Below, piece after piece: positions 1 to 11,686 of a DNA stretch of 64,000 nucleotides (the stretch's first letter is position 1; each line of letters opens with the position of its first letter). Origin of the DNA: Topomyia yanbarensis (lineage: Eukaryota > Arthropoda > Insecta > Diptera > Culicidae); assembly GCF_030247195.1 (NCBI RefSeq), contig NC_080672.1, positions 69,729,771-69,793,770 on the forward strand, in the 5' to 3' direction. Position numbers and translations under genes: made by a program. Below the pieces are notes generated by a model, which did no database searches, had not been told where the DNA came from, and worked only from the letters and a program-made list of their open reading frames with translations.

Positions 1-1305
1 CCACTGCCAAAATATGAATGAAACGAGTAAGAAATTTAGTTTTATTTGCAATTATTCTGAAAGTACAGCCATTTGCAACTATTTGACTCATACATTTCTT
101 CGAAATGTAATCGGGGTATTATTGTGGTTATAAAAAATCGTTCCATAAATAAAGTTCCAACTCGAAACCGAGACCCAATCAGCACCAATGTCAAACTCCT
201 TTATATTTTGAACTACGTAGGAGATTCAGTGAAGATTATCGGAGAGAAGGATCGGCTGTGCATGATACAAAGCTGACACTTTCCTATTAGCCGGATATAC
301 TCTTTTCTCGCCTGATCTGGAAAGTTTCATGAATTTACACCATTTCATGAAGGTTTAGCTTAACTTAGGACGAACGGGAAATGCTGTTGCGGCGGCTACG
401 GTGCTCAACAAATTACATTTCGAAACAGCGCGCATATAGCTCTGCGAATAATATTAGAAACCACTATGTTTTACACTCTTTTCGCAAGATGTTTACTCAT
501 CATCTGATAAAATGATGATTTTCCTCCATTTTCATAAACAATTATCAACAAATTGATCGGTAATTTGGTGTTTAAAAGTCATTTTTACCAATGTTTACAG
601 AAAATATATGCACTATGACAGAACAGAATAAAATCAGCAACACTTTCCTTCCAGCGCTATCTGCGAGCGGTTTCAACGTAGAATCGCCAATAGTTATTAT
701 TTAAAATTAAATTTTAAATTGTGTAAACTTGCATAATTTGCGAATAGAAGGATTTTAACAAAAATCTTCCAAAAGTGCGCTCTGATTGGGCGACTCGTTA
801 ATCTTCCGGGCAAACGATGCAGTACCTACGTACCTTTTCAGTGCTTAATCATTTTCCTGAAAATATTTCGTTATTTGGAATAAATCGGACTCAAAAGCTA
901 ACCAAGTACAAAAAAATCGTTGAGCTCTGTTCGAAATGTACTTTAGAGTGCTTGGAGATAAAATTAACTAAAATAATCTAGGACTGTTCTAATTTTGATA
1001 TTTTTTTTAAATTTTGTATTTGATTTGGTATTTGACAATCAATAGTATTTCGACGCGTGGTCGCTGATTGGTTCAATTCCCAAAATTTCGACCAAAAAAA
1101 AAAAACGCCAACTGCTCCACTCTGCTTTTCTACATATTCGTATAGATTTATAAAAAAATATATGTTCAATTTTGAATTACGCCCTTATAATTTCATAACT
1201 ATGAAATAAATCAGATTGAAATCAATCAAGAAAGGTTAACTCGTCGAAAAACTCTACGTTTCAGGACCTATATTCTTGTTGGTGGTCGAAAGCTAGTCGA
1301 TAATA
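1..1305. other. AT-rich DNA without a recognised gene
   Basis: Only short ORFs without recognisable domains occur here. The AT-rich sequence contains homopolymer A and T runs and reads like decayed non-coding DNA. The bases around 1178 share the motif family seen in repeats elsewhere (an inverted form of AAAGGGCGTAA), hinting at an old repeat fragment. Nothing else is supported. Confidence 0.5.
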
Positions 1306-1314
1306 GCAACATTG

Positions 1315-1640
1315 TTGCGGTTCCACCTCCCGCGCCGTTGCTCTGGATGTATCTTTCCCGCTTTCATCCTAGCGTTAGCAAAGAGACTGTCGAAAAAAAT
1401 GTCAATAGAAGGACTAAATTGTAACGAGGAGATAAAGGTTATTCCGCTTGTTAAAAAAGGCATAGACGTCAGTACTTTGAACTTCATATCCTTCAAAGTT
1501 GGAGTTCACCCAAAGTACCGTGATACAGCTCTTAATCCTAACACATGGCCGCAAGGCATACTGTTCAGGGAATTCGAAGACAGCCGTACCCAGAACATTT
1601 GGAGCCCGCCGACTGATTTTCCACCGCCTCCAGAAGAAGC
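1315..1640 (+). pseudogene. LINE ORF1 C-terminal fragment
   Basis: Two overlapping frames together resemble the last ~100 residues of ORF1 proteins of mosquito CR1 elements. One frame gives a LWMYLSRFHPSV-type segment. After a frameshift near 1400 the other gives VIPLVKKG, FISFKVGV and TWPQGILFREF. These short motifs recur at the ORF1 carboxy end of such LINEs, where the protein binds RNA as a chaperone of the transposition complex. The start lies beyond the truncation point, so no start codon is assigned. The frameshift and absence of the first part of ORF1 mark it as dead. Confidence 0.7.
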
Positions 1641-1757
1641 ATGTACCTCTCTAATGCAACCCGGCCCATCAATGGTCCTGCAGAGGACTCCGCAACGATT
1701 GGCCATGCCACTATACCAAGCCACACCGCCCTTGTGAAGGAGTATCGATGCCGATCG

Positions 1758-2365
1758 CATACTGGGATGCAACGCAGTTGGTACTATGGAAGCCCTCGAT
1801 CCCCCCGCTACAGTCGAGCCCTTGCCGCCAGCGTTCATCAGTCGTCTCGGTCCTGTATGTGTGGGTGGGGAAAGGGTCTTCCAAGCCGCCTTTCTTGGCA
1901 AGTATTATAAAAATTGTAACGATACAACGGTTGAACCGATTCACGCTTCTAGCTCATCGTACGACTCTCGCCGCAAGCTGCTACCACCCCGTTCCTGCTC
2001 TCCGCATTCCGCCATCGGGTTCCAACGCATACTGGGACGCACCGCAGTTGGCACTATGGAAGCCCTCGATCCCCCCGCCACAGTCGAGCACTTGCAGCCA
2101 GCGATCATCAGTCGTCCCGGTCCTGTGTGTGGGATGGGTGAAAGGGTCTTCCAACCTGCCGCAAATGGCAATTTTTTGCCTTTTGCTCCGACATCTTGTT
2201 ATCAGATGCCAACCATTTCTCTCGACGACGACGATAGTCGTATTTTGGGGCGCGACGCAGTTGATTCGGGATGCCTCGAATCCCTCACCACAGTCGACCA
2301 GGCGACCGTGAACCGTTCCGATACTGTTCGTGGGATTGACGAAAGGATCTTCCTACATGGCAACA
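1758..2365 (+). repeat. Three tandem repeats upstream of the LINE endonuclease
   Basis: Three similar blocks begin near 1750, 2025 and 2238. The first two share long near-identical runs, such as GGAAGCCCTCGATCCCCCCG and AAAGGGTCTTCCAA. The third is more diverged. In the ORF2 frame each reads as a variant of ILGR-AV...LDPPATVE...GERVF, so the N-terminal linker of ORF2 contains an in-frame repeated peptide of about 50 to 90 residues. Each block has its own internal ATG, so extra copies could supply alternative ORF2 starts. Confidence 0.75.
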
Positions 2366-3033
2366 TGGCTTCGCTCTCTGCTGTACCTGATCCGTCCTCC
2401 AACAACATCGAGGTTTACTACCAGAATGTTGGTGGCTTAAATTCATCAACGGACAGCTATTTGCTCGCGACCACGGGTTGCTGTTACGACATTATCGCCT
2501 TGACCGAGACGTGGCTCGACAACCGTACTCTGTCTCGCCAGGTCTTCGATTCAACATTCGATGTCTACCGCTGTGACCGCAATGCCCTCAACAGCCACAA
2601 GACATCAAGCGGTGGTGTTCTTATCGCCGTTCGCCGTGGTATAAAAGCCCGAGTGATCAACGATGACCGGTGGGCGAGCTCCGAGCAAGTGTGGATATCA
2701 GTGAAACTTGCCGATCGCAATCTGTTCCTGTGTGTTGTGTATTTTCCACCTGACAGAATTCGTGATTCCAGCCTGATCGATGTACATCTTTCCTCCGTTT
2801 CTTTTATCGCCTCGATCGCCGCCCCGTCTGATGATATCGTTATACTGGGCGACTTCAACTTACCTGGCTTGACGTGGTGCCAAGCAAGTAATGGTTTTCT
2901 ACGATTGGATATCGAAAAATCTGCGCTTATTAACAATGCCAGTTGTATTTTGGACAACTACAGTAGCGCAACTCTTCGGCAAATTAATAATGTCACCAAC
3001 GAGAATGGACTACATTGGACCTCTGCTTTGTAA
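1786..3033 (+). pseudogene. LINE ORF2 N-terminal part: repeated linker and endonuclease
   Basis: The 415-codon frame contains the triplicated linker (residues 1 to about 190) and then an exonuclease-endonuclease-phosphatase fold. Visible endonuclease landmarks are YYQNVGGL near residue 213 (metal-binding Asn), ALTETWL near 243 (catalytic Glu), a GGV-IAV segment, VVYFPP, and GDFNLPG near 350 (catalytic Asp/Asn). This domain nicks the genomic target and primes reverse transcription. The frame ends prematurely near 3030; the next frame carries on with the remaining endonuclease strand, whose HHPPL resembles the SDHxP-type histidine motif. The break is therefore a frameshift, not a domain end. 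Confidence 0.85.
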
Positions 3034-3833
3034 GTGCCCGGGACTGCGCTCCGTACTGCTGCACTGCACCGACTCCTTTAGTCAAGCAGGTGCGTCATCA
3101 TCCCCCACTACATCTTGTATTCGCTGGTAACTTAGGAGTGTATTTTGAAGACGTCTCAAGCTCTATCGTCTACGATTTTAAAAACGCTGACTACGACAGC
3201 ATCGTTAGCACGCTGTTGGATATAAACTGGGACGAAAATATTAACAATGACGACGCGAACGAAGCAGCGATGACGTTTTCTAGTATTCTTAACTACCTTA
3301 TCGACCGCCATGTACCAAAACGAACAATTAGTACCGATGAACACCCTCCCTGGCAATCAACCGTCCTAAGACGTTTAAAATCTGCCAAACGAGCTGCATT
3401 TAAAAAATTCTCGAAGCATAAGACACTTGCATTACGAAATCACTACTTTCAACTCAACCACGAATACAAACAACAAAGCAGACGCGCCTTTTTTAGACAC
3501 CAGCGAAACGTCGAGCGTCAACTGAAATCCAAGCCCAAGTCGTTCTGGAAGTATGTTAACGAGCAGCGAAAAGAATCCGGTTTGCCATCTTGTATGTCGT
3601 TTAATGGAGTTTTAGGCACTGATACTAAGGAAATTTGCCAACTGTTCTCCGACAAATTTTCAAGCGTTTTTTCCAACGAGCGCCTGCCACCACAACAAGT
3701 CACTGCCGCCGCTAATTTAACTCCTTCTCTAGGACGAACCATCAACCGAATTTGTGTCGATAATGCTGCCATTCTTGCAGCAAATGCCAAACTGAAAGCA
3801 TCTTGTTCCCCGAGTACAGATGGTGTTCCCTAG
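3015..3833 (+). pseudogene. LINE ORF2 middle part: endonuclease end and connector
   Basis: This frame continues ORF2 after the frameshift near 3010. It begins with the endonuclease carboxy end and runs through the Lys/Arg-rich connector between endonuclease and reverse transcriptase (PPWQS, LRRLKSAKRAAFKKF, KSKPKSFWKYVNEQRK). That connector is typical of CR1/Jockey-type ORF2 proteins. The last residues, ASCSPSTDGVP, correspond to the start of RT block 1 (usually SPGPDGIP). The frame then hits a stop, and the RT continues in another frame from about 3830. Confidence 0.8.
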
Positions 3834-4354
3834 ATTTTTGTCAAAAAGTGCATCAGCGACTCACTACTGGTACATTCCCTTCCTGCTGGAAAGCAGCGCA
3901 CATGTTTCCAGTTCATAAAAAAGGAAACAAATCGAACATTGACAATTATCAGGGAATCTCGTGTTTAAGTGCCGTATTCAAACTGTTCGAGCTGCTTGTG
4001 TTAGATCCTATTTTCTTTCACTGCAACCACTACATTGCAGATGACCAACATGGTTTCATGTCTAAACGATCGACAACGACAAACCTGCTCTCGTTCACAA
4101 CATATGTAATGGATGGATTCGCTGACGGATTGCAAACCGATGCTATTTATATGGATCTATCTGCGGCCTTCGACAAAATCAACCATGATATCGCAATAGC
4201 GAAGTTGGACAAACTCGGCATTCATGGACAACTTCTGCGCTGGTTCGTTCCTACCTCGATGGAAGGCAACTCCAAATCAGCATTAAGGACTGTCTATCTG
4301 CACCATTCTTCGCTACATCCGGCATACCACAAGGAAGCCATCTCGGTCCAGTAA
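3803..4354 (+). pseudogene. LINE ORF2 reverse transcriptase, fingers and palm part
   Basis: The frame carries reverse-transcriptase blocks in order: FPSCWK, PVHKKGNKSNIDNYQGIS (NYRPIS-type), the QHGF-SKRST block, and YMDLSAAFDKINHD, which contains the first catalytic aspartate of motif A. Just after LLRWF near 4245 a frameshift moves the rest of the RT to another frame. The enzyme copies element RNA at a nicked chromosomal target. The broken frame makes this copy inactive. Confidence 0.85.
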
Positions 4355-4665
4355 TATTCCTCCTCTACTTTAATGACGTCAATTTCACATTACAAGGACC
4401 CCGCCTTTCTTTCGCCGACGACATGAAAATTTTTCAACAAATACGGGATAAAACCAGCCTCGGACGTCTGGATCTTCAAGCCCGCGTTAGAGCTCTACGC
4501 AATAACTCCCTTCTGCGAGTTCCGTTCAGGAGAACCCACTATGGTTGCCAGAGCGCTGTTACCGGACTCCAACGAATTTTTAACAGTGTGGCGACGGCCT
4601 TTGACTTCAACAGGACGCGGAATGCGATAAAAGTGAAAATGTTGTCAATACTAAAATGTAATTAG
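4246..4665 (+). pseudogene. LINE RT catalytic end fused by deletion to ORF2 tail
   Basis: After the frameshift the sequence reads SGIPQGSHLGP (RT motif B), FLLYFNDV and LSFADDMKIF, in which FADD is the catalytic motif C. About 15 residues later it jumps to ARVRALRNN, LRVPFRRTHYG and a segment ending KVKMLSIL, which match the extreme C-terminus of mosquito CR1-type ORF2. The thumb and most of the region after the palm are absent, so an internal deletion of several hundred bases is inferred. The ORF stop is at 4663-4665 and the 3' UTR follows. Confidence 0.75.
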
Positions 4666-5059
4666 TTTAAGCAACCACCATTGGGGCCAAAGGGGCCTGT
4701 TGGTGAAGGTAATAAACAACATAACATACCTAATTTTACACTTTTCGAAAATTTCTTCCTTCGCCGTCTCGTTCTTCCTGGCTCCTAATATTAAAAATAT
4801 TTCATGTCTTCTACTCCCTTGCTAATTGAATGTCGTACAAAGAAACAAGTTTGACTTGCTTATAGTCGTTAGTAAAAAGTCAATCAACAACAACATCTTG
4901 GGGACTCTTCATAAAAATCGTAGCATTTTTTTTGAAGTTACGCCCTTTTGAAAACGAAATTGCCAAAAATTGGAACAAAATTTAACCCTACATCATAAAA
5001 ATAAAATTCCATCAAAACGATAAACACCAGTTTGTATACCGGAAAATGCGGTTGGGCTT

Positions 5060-5660
5060 TTCAAATCACGGTTCGAAAATCGAAATTGTAAATGTACGCT
5101 GTTGTCAATCATGTAACAAGGCATTGCTTACTACAATTTACATTTTTACTAAATACAAAAATGAAAAGGGTTGGATTTAAAATTGATTTTAATCTGATTT
5201 TGTTTTCCAAACGCGAATTGAAAGGGCATTACTCGGAAATCTGCCAAACGATACTCTTCAAAGTTTACCATGAGGTGTAAAAAAGCATAACAAGCAAAGT
5301 GACGTTCATAGTTTTGATGGGATTCCATTAATATGATTCTAGGTTGATATTATTAAGATATTTGGTGTATTAATTATTATTTTAAAAGGGCGTAACTCCG
5401 AAATTTGTCCAACGATGCTTTTTAGAATTCACCCAGATGTCTAAAATGATACAACGAACAAACCCGTGTACATTGTCATGATGGAGTGTTTTATTTTGTA
5501 AAAGGCTAGGTTGGTTTAGTTCGTTTTTTTGTAATTTCGACCTCAAAGGACGTAACCGAAAAATGTCTTATGATTTTCCAAAATTTCACCAAATGTTGTA
5601 ATTTGGAAGAATAAACAACCTGGCGTTCATTATTTTAATGGCATGTCTGTATGAGGGGGG
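5060..5660 (+). repeat. Decayed ~160-bp tandem array with AAAGGGCGTAAC motif
   Basis: Comparable units start near 5221, 5386 and 5546, each opening with a form of AAAAGGGCGTAACTC, then a CCAACGATGCTTTT-like block, then ACGTTCATAGTTTTGATGG-like bases. Spacing is about 160 bp. A weaker unit may precede at about 5060. The same opening motif appears inverted at 4931. The units are strongly diverged, so this is an old array, or remnants of a transposon's internal repeats. Confidence 0.55.
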
Positions 5661-6135
5661 GGGGTCTGGTGTAGAGGCCAAAATTATGAACTTCGTTTTT
5701 TATCCACTTAATTGTTAGTAATCTAGAAATCTCGGTGGTCACGCTGAACTTCTTTTGTTTTAAACAGTCATGCATTCCACGCGCGTATTTGCTATAACAC
5801 ACGCAAATTTCAATCTATCGGCAACAATTTTCGAAAAACTTACAGCAATACAATGTAAACAATACACTCTAAACTACTTCTACCCAAATTTTTGAGAGAA
5901 AATATGCAATGGGTCGTTTTCTACAGCATTTTTACCGTGGTGCAATTAGATGTGGGACACCCTTTAATAGCGTTTTCTTGAAACCGCGCTTTTCAAATTG
6001 GCGAATACGATAACTCAAAAACTAGTCAACGAATTGACTTTTTTATGAGGTTGTTCAATATGTGTAGCCTGTCGACGAACTACAGAAAACTGAATAAAAA
6101 AATTTTCTCCCTATAATTTTGAAGAAAAATGCTCG
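5640..6135 (+). repeat. Interspersed repeat with G10 tract, copy 1
   Basis: This segment matches the reverse complement of 45085-45445 along most of its length. Shared landmarks are the homopolymer (10 G at 5655-5664 followed by TCTGGTGTAGA), CTCGGTGGTCACGCTGAACTT, GTGGGACACCCTTTAATAGCG and CAAATTGGCGAA...CTCAAAAACTA. It has no ORF of note. The two copies establish an interspersed family of unknown class; boundaries are approximate. Confidence 0.7.
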
Positions 6136-8128
6136 AATTTTTCAATAAAATATGAGATTTTTCGGTGTTTATGAAGCCATTTTCCGAAACTCGAACTTTT
6201 TTCTATTTTTTTTTTGGTTGATCGACTAAGTACAAGTCTAAACTTTATAATACTCATTGAATTTCCCTATCAGGCAATTTTATCAAGAGTTATCGTGTTC
6301 ACCGCGACGCTCCTTGACTTGGAAATGATTGGACGTCAGCTTATGGAACGCTCGTATATGAGGCTCTGTGTGACAGAAAATATTTTTTTTTCGTGCACAA
6401 TGAATGTATAAAGCGATCCTAACATTACACAAAAGATCCATTGTTGCCTTGCCTTCAAAATCGTAAAACAAAATAACTTTCGTTTTGAGCACTTTACACC
6501 ACACGTTCCCCTTAATTTCAATTCGATTGTTTTCTGTTACGACTTTGAAAGTGCGTAACTCAATATTTTTTCTAATCTTTTTTTAATCTATCTGAATTTA
6601 TAGAACAGCAGAATGAATTGGCATTTCTAATTTTGATGATACTAGACAAAATTCTTTATCATAGCCGTTCACTGATGAACTGGTGACGCTTTTAATGTGA
6701 CATTTTATCTGTTAATTATTGTCTTCTTTTTCGTCTGCGCGGGTGTTGATCCCTTGCGATGGCGATTTTCCCTTTAGATTGCCAAATGCAGGTCGAATCG
6801 ACTACTGTGACTGAGGCTGACTCTGCTGGAAAACTTCGGATTTAACGGTACCCGGAACTCTCAACCGGTCCGTTCGTGGTCTTCTTTCAGCCCAAAAATA
6901 AGACTTTAAGTTTATAAAAAAATCTAAAAATCTAACGAAACGCTTCTCGGTTGTGACCGAAATTTCTAAGATCTGGTCTGACAAGGTCAGGGTTGTGTGA
7001 AACGGGTGTTTTACGAAGGAATATTTTGTATATTCACCAGCTCATAAAGTAGAAATAGATGGGGTTGTCCACGACAAGATTTTGACATGCGAATGTTTGC
7101 TAGAATATTGTTAGCTGTTTTGAGAACACCTAACTTCAGTCGGTGACAATACTGGATTCAAATTCTTACCGAGTGGCCTTCGCAAGTTCTACTTTTCCTA
7201 CACCCAAAACAAAAATCTCTTGCAATAATTGCATACGGCAATTACTTGCAAATAATGTTAGCATCTCTTGCAACTTTGCAGTTAAAGTTCCTTGCAATTT
7301 TGCAGTTGTTAGACATCACTTCATCTCTTGCTGTATCTACATACGTTTTTTCAATACAACTTTCAATGATATTGAATCATGATATTATGAATAACTTTTC
7401 GGGGCTTGCATTTTTCTCAAATATAAGCACATTATTGAATTCGTAAAATGATTTGATATAGAGAACATTCCTATGTGAAATGAAGATGGGTTTTGTGTTT
7501 CCACAGTGTCTCATCAGTAACAAATCAAACCGTCTTAACCACTAGCTAACAACCGGTACGGTATCTAGCCTTTTTTTAAGTTCGGTAATATGCCCTTCAT
7601 GCACAAGTTTATTTAATTCACTTTTGTTCAGCTTATTGGTCTTCAAATTTTCTCAGATTTTATACACATTGGAAACTTCTAAAAAAAATAGCAGATTAAT
7701 TATTATGTGACGAATGAATAAATTTAAAGTCACATAAATAAAAAAAGACTAATTATTGGATCGATTTACTTGAAAATTTGGGAAAGGAAATTTGAGAAAA
7801 ATATATGTAAAATGAATGGAAATCGAAAGCAAACTTAGGGGTTTTGTCCGGCCTGGCCTGCTTACTGACTTACGATTCTTAAGTTAGCTTAAGAAATGTA
7901 CAACTGAGCTAGTTCACCAAATAACGAGGGCTTTCACCTTTAATTCCACTTTTTTCTTCTTTTCTACTTCCATTTAACCCGTATTGTCTGATTTCATTAT
8001 TGCTTTCGAGACATTCCAACGCGTTTCGACCATAGTGAAATGACGGTAAATTTATTGAAAACAATTCTGAACCATAAGCTTTTGAAAAACAATTTTTGAA
8101 ATCCCTTTTCTGTGTAAATCTGCCTCTA
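6136..8128. other. No gene recognised
   Basis: AT-rich DNA with only short, unrecognisable ORFs. Bases 7215-7330 hold a loose repetition of CTTGCAA-type words, which may be degenerate simple sequence. No domain, splice-consistent exon or RNA gene was seen. Confidence 0.4.
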
Positions 8129-9540
8129 CTATGGTACTATAAGTACCTGACATAATAAAAGGAGCCTAATGACACCACATTTACAAATCTCTCGACAAAT
8201 CAGAAAATTTTGGTAAATTTTGAATTTTTGTACGAAAATAATCAGACCAGCAAACTTAAAAGAAGCGATAAATATTCCCGCCCAGATGTCTAACGGAAGT
8301 AGAAGTCTAAAGTATCCACCTGGTAACGGTACAGCCAACGCCACCGTTTCCCAACAGATCACAACATTTGCCCTCGGCAGCTGATCTGGCCTCGATGGAA
8401 AGTGCGAAGCCATCTGCCGTTGCCGTTTTTCATCCACCGCACATAACTTGCAATTAAATACACGCTTCCGTCGTGTACGGCGTCGTCGTCGTCGTTCTGG
8501 ACGGCTGCTATAACGCAAACGCGCATCAATACGCTAAATTCGGATACCGACGCGTCGTAACGGCCAATGTGTCCGGTTAAATGTATTGCGCACTTTACGC
8601 GTGGTTGCCTGGACGATGACACAGTTTGCATTTGTTTCCCCCCAAAAACTGGTCACTGTCATCGTCGCTGTCACATTGAAACTCGCGACCCTATTCAGTA
8701 GCCAGCAGCGGGTTCAATTGTCCAACCGTTTTATTACCCATTTTCTTTCAACGTGAACCGTATACACGCGGATCATATTGCGCACGCTAACAAGTAACCA
8801 AAACCGATGCAAAACACGTGAAAAGGCAATAAATTTGCTTCGCAACGCCCCGCTTGCTTGCTGTTCGTCCGCATTGATGAATGAGCTATGCCTCCTCTAT
8901 TGCCTGTCACTGATTCCTGCGGGGAGCACGGCACACGGGGTCTGATTTTTCAATTGTCATAACTCTGCACAGTCAGTCGCGCTAGGGCCGAACGGGCGGC
9001 CCTAACCCGTATCGTGATGATTTAGTGCCTGTCGTTGGCCCGATAGAAACAGCGAGATAGGCGTCGCGGTGCAGCGAAATTTCGGGTGAAACTTGAGCTC
9101 GGGTGACACTCGTTGCGGGCGCCGACCGTCATTTAGCTGGTGTAGTTTCGGGAGATGGAAAAAAGATACAAATTTCGACCGGGTTCGGAACTCAGATCAG
9201 ACATCCATCGGTGCGTGGTGGCAAGCGGTAGATCTGTGATCTGAAAAGGGTTTATCTCGATTTCCCGGAGATATTAATTATTCGGAATGTGCGTTGGTGT
9301 GACCGGATAGAGTCATTGTACAATGCATTTGTTTCCATAATTAATTCGATCCGTTCGGTTTTGGTTTTGGAGCTTTACGAGCGCAGTTGGAGATGGATAA
9401 ACATGATTTATTTAAGCCGTTTGGCATTGCTCTCTGAATTTATAAGACCTGTTGTTGTTTGAAGTAAATCTGTTCAAATCGCGGTTGAGGGGGTAGAACT
9501 AGATCTGATTGATGTCGACCAGGTACCTGGCCTTGAGTAA
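8129..9540. other. GC-richer unique-looking DNA, possibly regulatory
   Basis: Composition rises clearly over this stretch and transposon hallmarks are absent. It includes a GTCGTC run near 8480-8495, the initiator-like CAGTCAGTCGC at 8970-8980, and a dense GC block at 8985-9140. Overlapping ORFs of 90 to 129 codons on the minus strand have no recognisable domain and look like by-products of composition. It could be a conserved enhancer, promoter or untranslated exon. No downstream promoter element was found at the expected spacing from 8975, so no promoter is called. Confidence 0.3.
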
Positions 9541-11020
9541 ACGATCATATACAGCTGTACACTAAACCTACGGTTTTTTCTAGAACAAAACTGTTTTAGA
9601 TTAGAATCAAGGTTTAATTCAACAAAATAACAATCCAGATTTTATGGGACCCTTAAAGAGCATTTAGGTGGGAGTTAAAATGTGCCATCATACTTATCGT
9701 GTTATTTCGATATTAATACAGTCAATTCATTTTAAAACAAAGTTCTTTAAACGTACTCACGACAACTTTAACAACGGAACGGGAAAAAAATCTACCATCT
9801 TCCATCGAAGTTCGTCATATCCAACAGTAGAGAACAAAAGAACCGGTAGCCACTGCTAAACGCTTCGCTGACTGTTTCTGATTTCTATATACCAACGTTA
9901 AGTCTAGCATACATTACTGGAAGCACATTGTCAGCACGCTTTTGCAAACATGAGCTTTTCCATTTTCCCTTCCTTGAATAAGTGTATGTGCGCGTTGCTA
10001 ATTACAGCCGGCTTTCCGAGTAAATAAATACCCCTTCGTTTCCTGCTGGCAATGGTAAGCCAACCAACCCACCGACAACCGACCGACTGACCAACGGACG
10101 AACGGATGACTCGACTAGCAGCCAACGGTAATGTTCCAACTGGATTGCCAAACCACTACCTACCTACCTACCTATGTGATGATGGCCCACGGCAGGTGGT
10201 TAGTGGATTTTATCAGAACGCTAGAATCACTCGTTTGCTGGTCCACAACTTGAACAACGCCAACCAACGGGCTCGTGCCGTTGTTGTGTTGCTGTTGATT
10301 AATTTAGCCAAGAGGTTCTTAACTAAGCAATTAGAAAGGTGTATATGTGTTTGTCGCGGATAGACTAACAGTCAAATGGCTTAATTATTGCTGTTCAGTA
10401 AGTTGTTTTTTATAACGGTAATAAATAGCGTGAAATTTTGTTTGGACTGTAGATAGTATATCAAAATTGAGCAGTAATTACCTTTAGTCCAAGTTTGCTC
10501 CAACTCATCTATAGGGGTTGATTGACAGCACTCTTTTAGAATATAATGAAATTCTGGGGGCATCAAGACATACAATAATTAAGCAACGTTGCTTCCTTAG
10601 TTTTCACAACATTCGTTTAGACTAACTTTTAAAATGGGTTAAATGCTTAGAAACACTTTTACATAAACTTATATATCTGAAAAAAATGAAAGAACTGCAG
10701 GAATGTTACTAGTACACAAGTTTCCGGAAATTGCCTGAACTTTTGTTTAAAAATTTAAAACTAATAGAAATGCATTTCTACACTGACAAAAATGTCTCAG
10801 AATGTTTTACTCGTAGTATCCCTACCCGGTCGAATTGTTTGGCACCATTGCACAGTGGTCGGAAACGCCAAAAACGTGAACTTAATTCGCTAGAGGCCAA
10901 ACCATCGAATATATTCACAGGGTGTTTTGGAGGAATTGTTCGTATGAATATTCCCCACAATCTAGTAACAATTTAAATTAGGCATGGTTTACTATGATCG
11001 AACTAAAAAAAAAATTTATA
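9541..11020. other. No gene recognised; CCTA microsatellite inside
   Basis: The stretch contains a short CCTA microsatellite near 10155-10177 and otherwise unremarkable AT-rich sequence. ORFs up to 85 codons occur but lack domains and codon character. Confidence 0.4.
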
Positions 11021-11029
11021 CTGACGAGG

Positions 11030-11260
11030 TAGAAAGTTGGTGTCTTCGACAAAGTTTTAGAAATGCTCATAGGGAAAAATTTTGTTGAAGAACTTGAGCT
11101 TGTAGGATTCAAAGGTTATCGATTTATAAGGCATTTTCTATGGCAACCCACTTAAATCTAGTTTTTTAATATAACTTTTTTCATTGTAACTTTTCGTGCA
11201 AACTATGTTCAAGACAAATGTATAGGTATCCAAGCTACATAATTTTGTCGAAGATGTATG
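11030..11260 (+). repeat. Diverged relative of the 52-kb foldback arm
   Basis: The order of landmarks matches the left arm of the element at 52444: GTCTTCGACAAAGTT, then a TTGTTGAAGAA block, then a CTAGTTTTTTAATATAACTTTTTT block, ending in a TTTTGTCGAAG-like end. Identity is modest and was judged by eye. No target site or second arm was found, so this is a fragment. Confidence 0.4.
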
Positions 11261-11444
11261 TAAAAATACTTATTCGTTTCAAAGTTATTGAGGATTTTTA
11301 CATTTTTTACACCAACTTCAACTACGTATAAGAACGAAAGGTGCAAACCAAAATGCACGAACAGGCACTTTTTTAACTGTCTAAACTATGCACAATAAAG
11401 TTAAGAAGGTTTGGTCCGTGGCACTCTAGAACCCTATGAATAGG

Positions 11445-11684
11445 GTAAGCTTACTTTATCATATTTTTTTACTTTTTCCATACAAAAAACAACAAAAAAT
11501 TGTTTTTAAACTTTTTTGCCCCAATTTTTGAAATTCTTGATTTGATATTCAACTACAAGTATTATTATATGTTTATTGTCGAAAAATAATTAAAAAGAAT
11601 AATAATTAATAACAATAAATGAAGAAAACCATAGCTTTTTGAATTTTATATTGTAGGGTGAACTTAAACTTTTGACTGGTAGTG
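11445..11684 (-). mobile_element. Partial Tc1/mariner-like MITE, same family as 48387
   Basis: The right end reads CTTTTGACTGGTAGTG followed by TA, the same terminus as the complete copy at 48387-48917. Just inside lies CCATAGCTTTTTGAAT and a TTGTAGGGTGAAC block. These match the reverse complement of the left end of that copy. The opposite terminus was not found, so the copy is truncated or interrupted; the left limit is a guess. Confidence 0.65.
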
Positions 11685-11686
11685 TA

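Larger units (their letters stand above)
1306..4735 (+). mobile_element. CR1-type non-LTR retrotransposon, 5'-truncated and broken
   Basis: This is a decayed LINE in the style of mosquito CR1-clade elements (Q/T1-like). In order it holds the C-terminal end of ORF1, a short repeated linker, an apurinic-like endonuclease, a reverse transcriptase, and a conserved C-terminal tail, then a short 3' UTR with a GGGGCC-pair hairpin around 4683-4700 and an AATAAACAA-type tail. The 5' end begins inside ORF1, which is typical of incomplete target-primed insertion. The reading frame shifts near 1400, near 3010, near 3830 and near 4250. Several hundred bases are missing after the FADD motif, where the RT core jumps directly to the element's C-terminal tail. 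It is not capable of autonomous movement. Clade assignment is from motif style; a Jockey-group element is the alternative. Confidence 0.85.

Noticed and set aside
1506..2957. Minus-strand ORFs of 68 to 131 codons within the LINE
   Set aside because: Antisense shadows of GC-richer LINE coding sequence with no domain.
8961..9010. Core promoter at the CAGTCAGTCGC word
   Set aside because: No TATA box, motif-ten element or downstream promoter element at the correct distance; CAGT repeats are common in this window.
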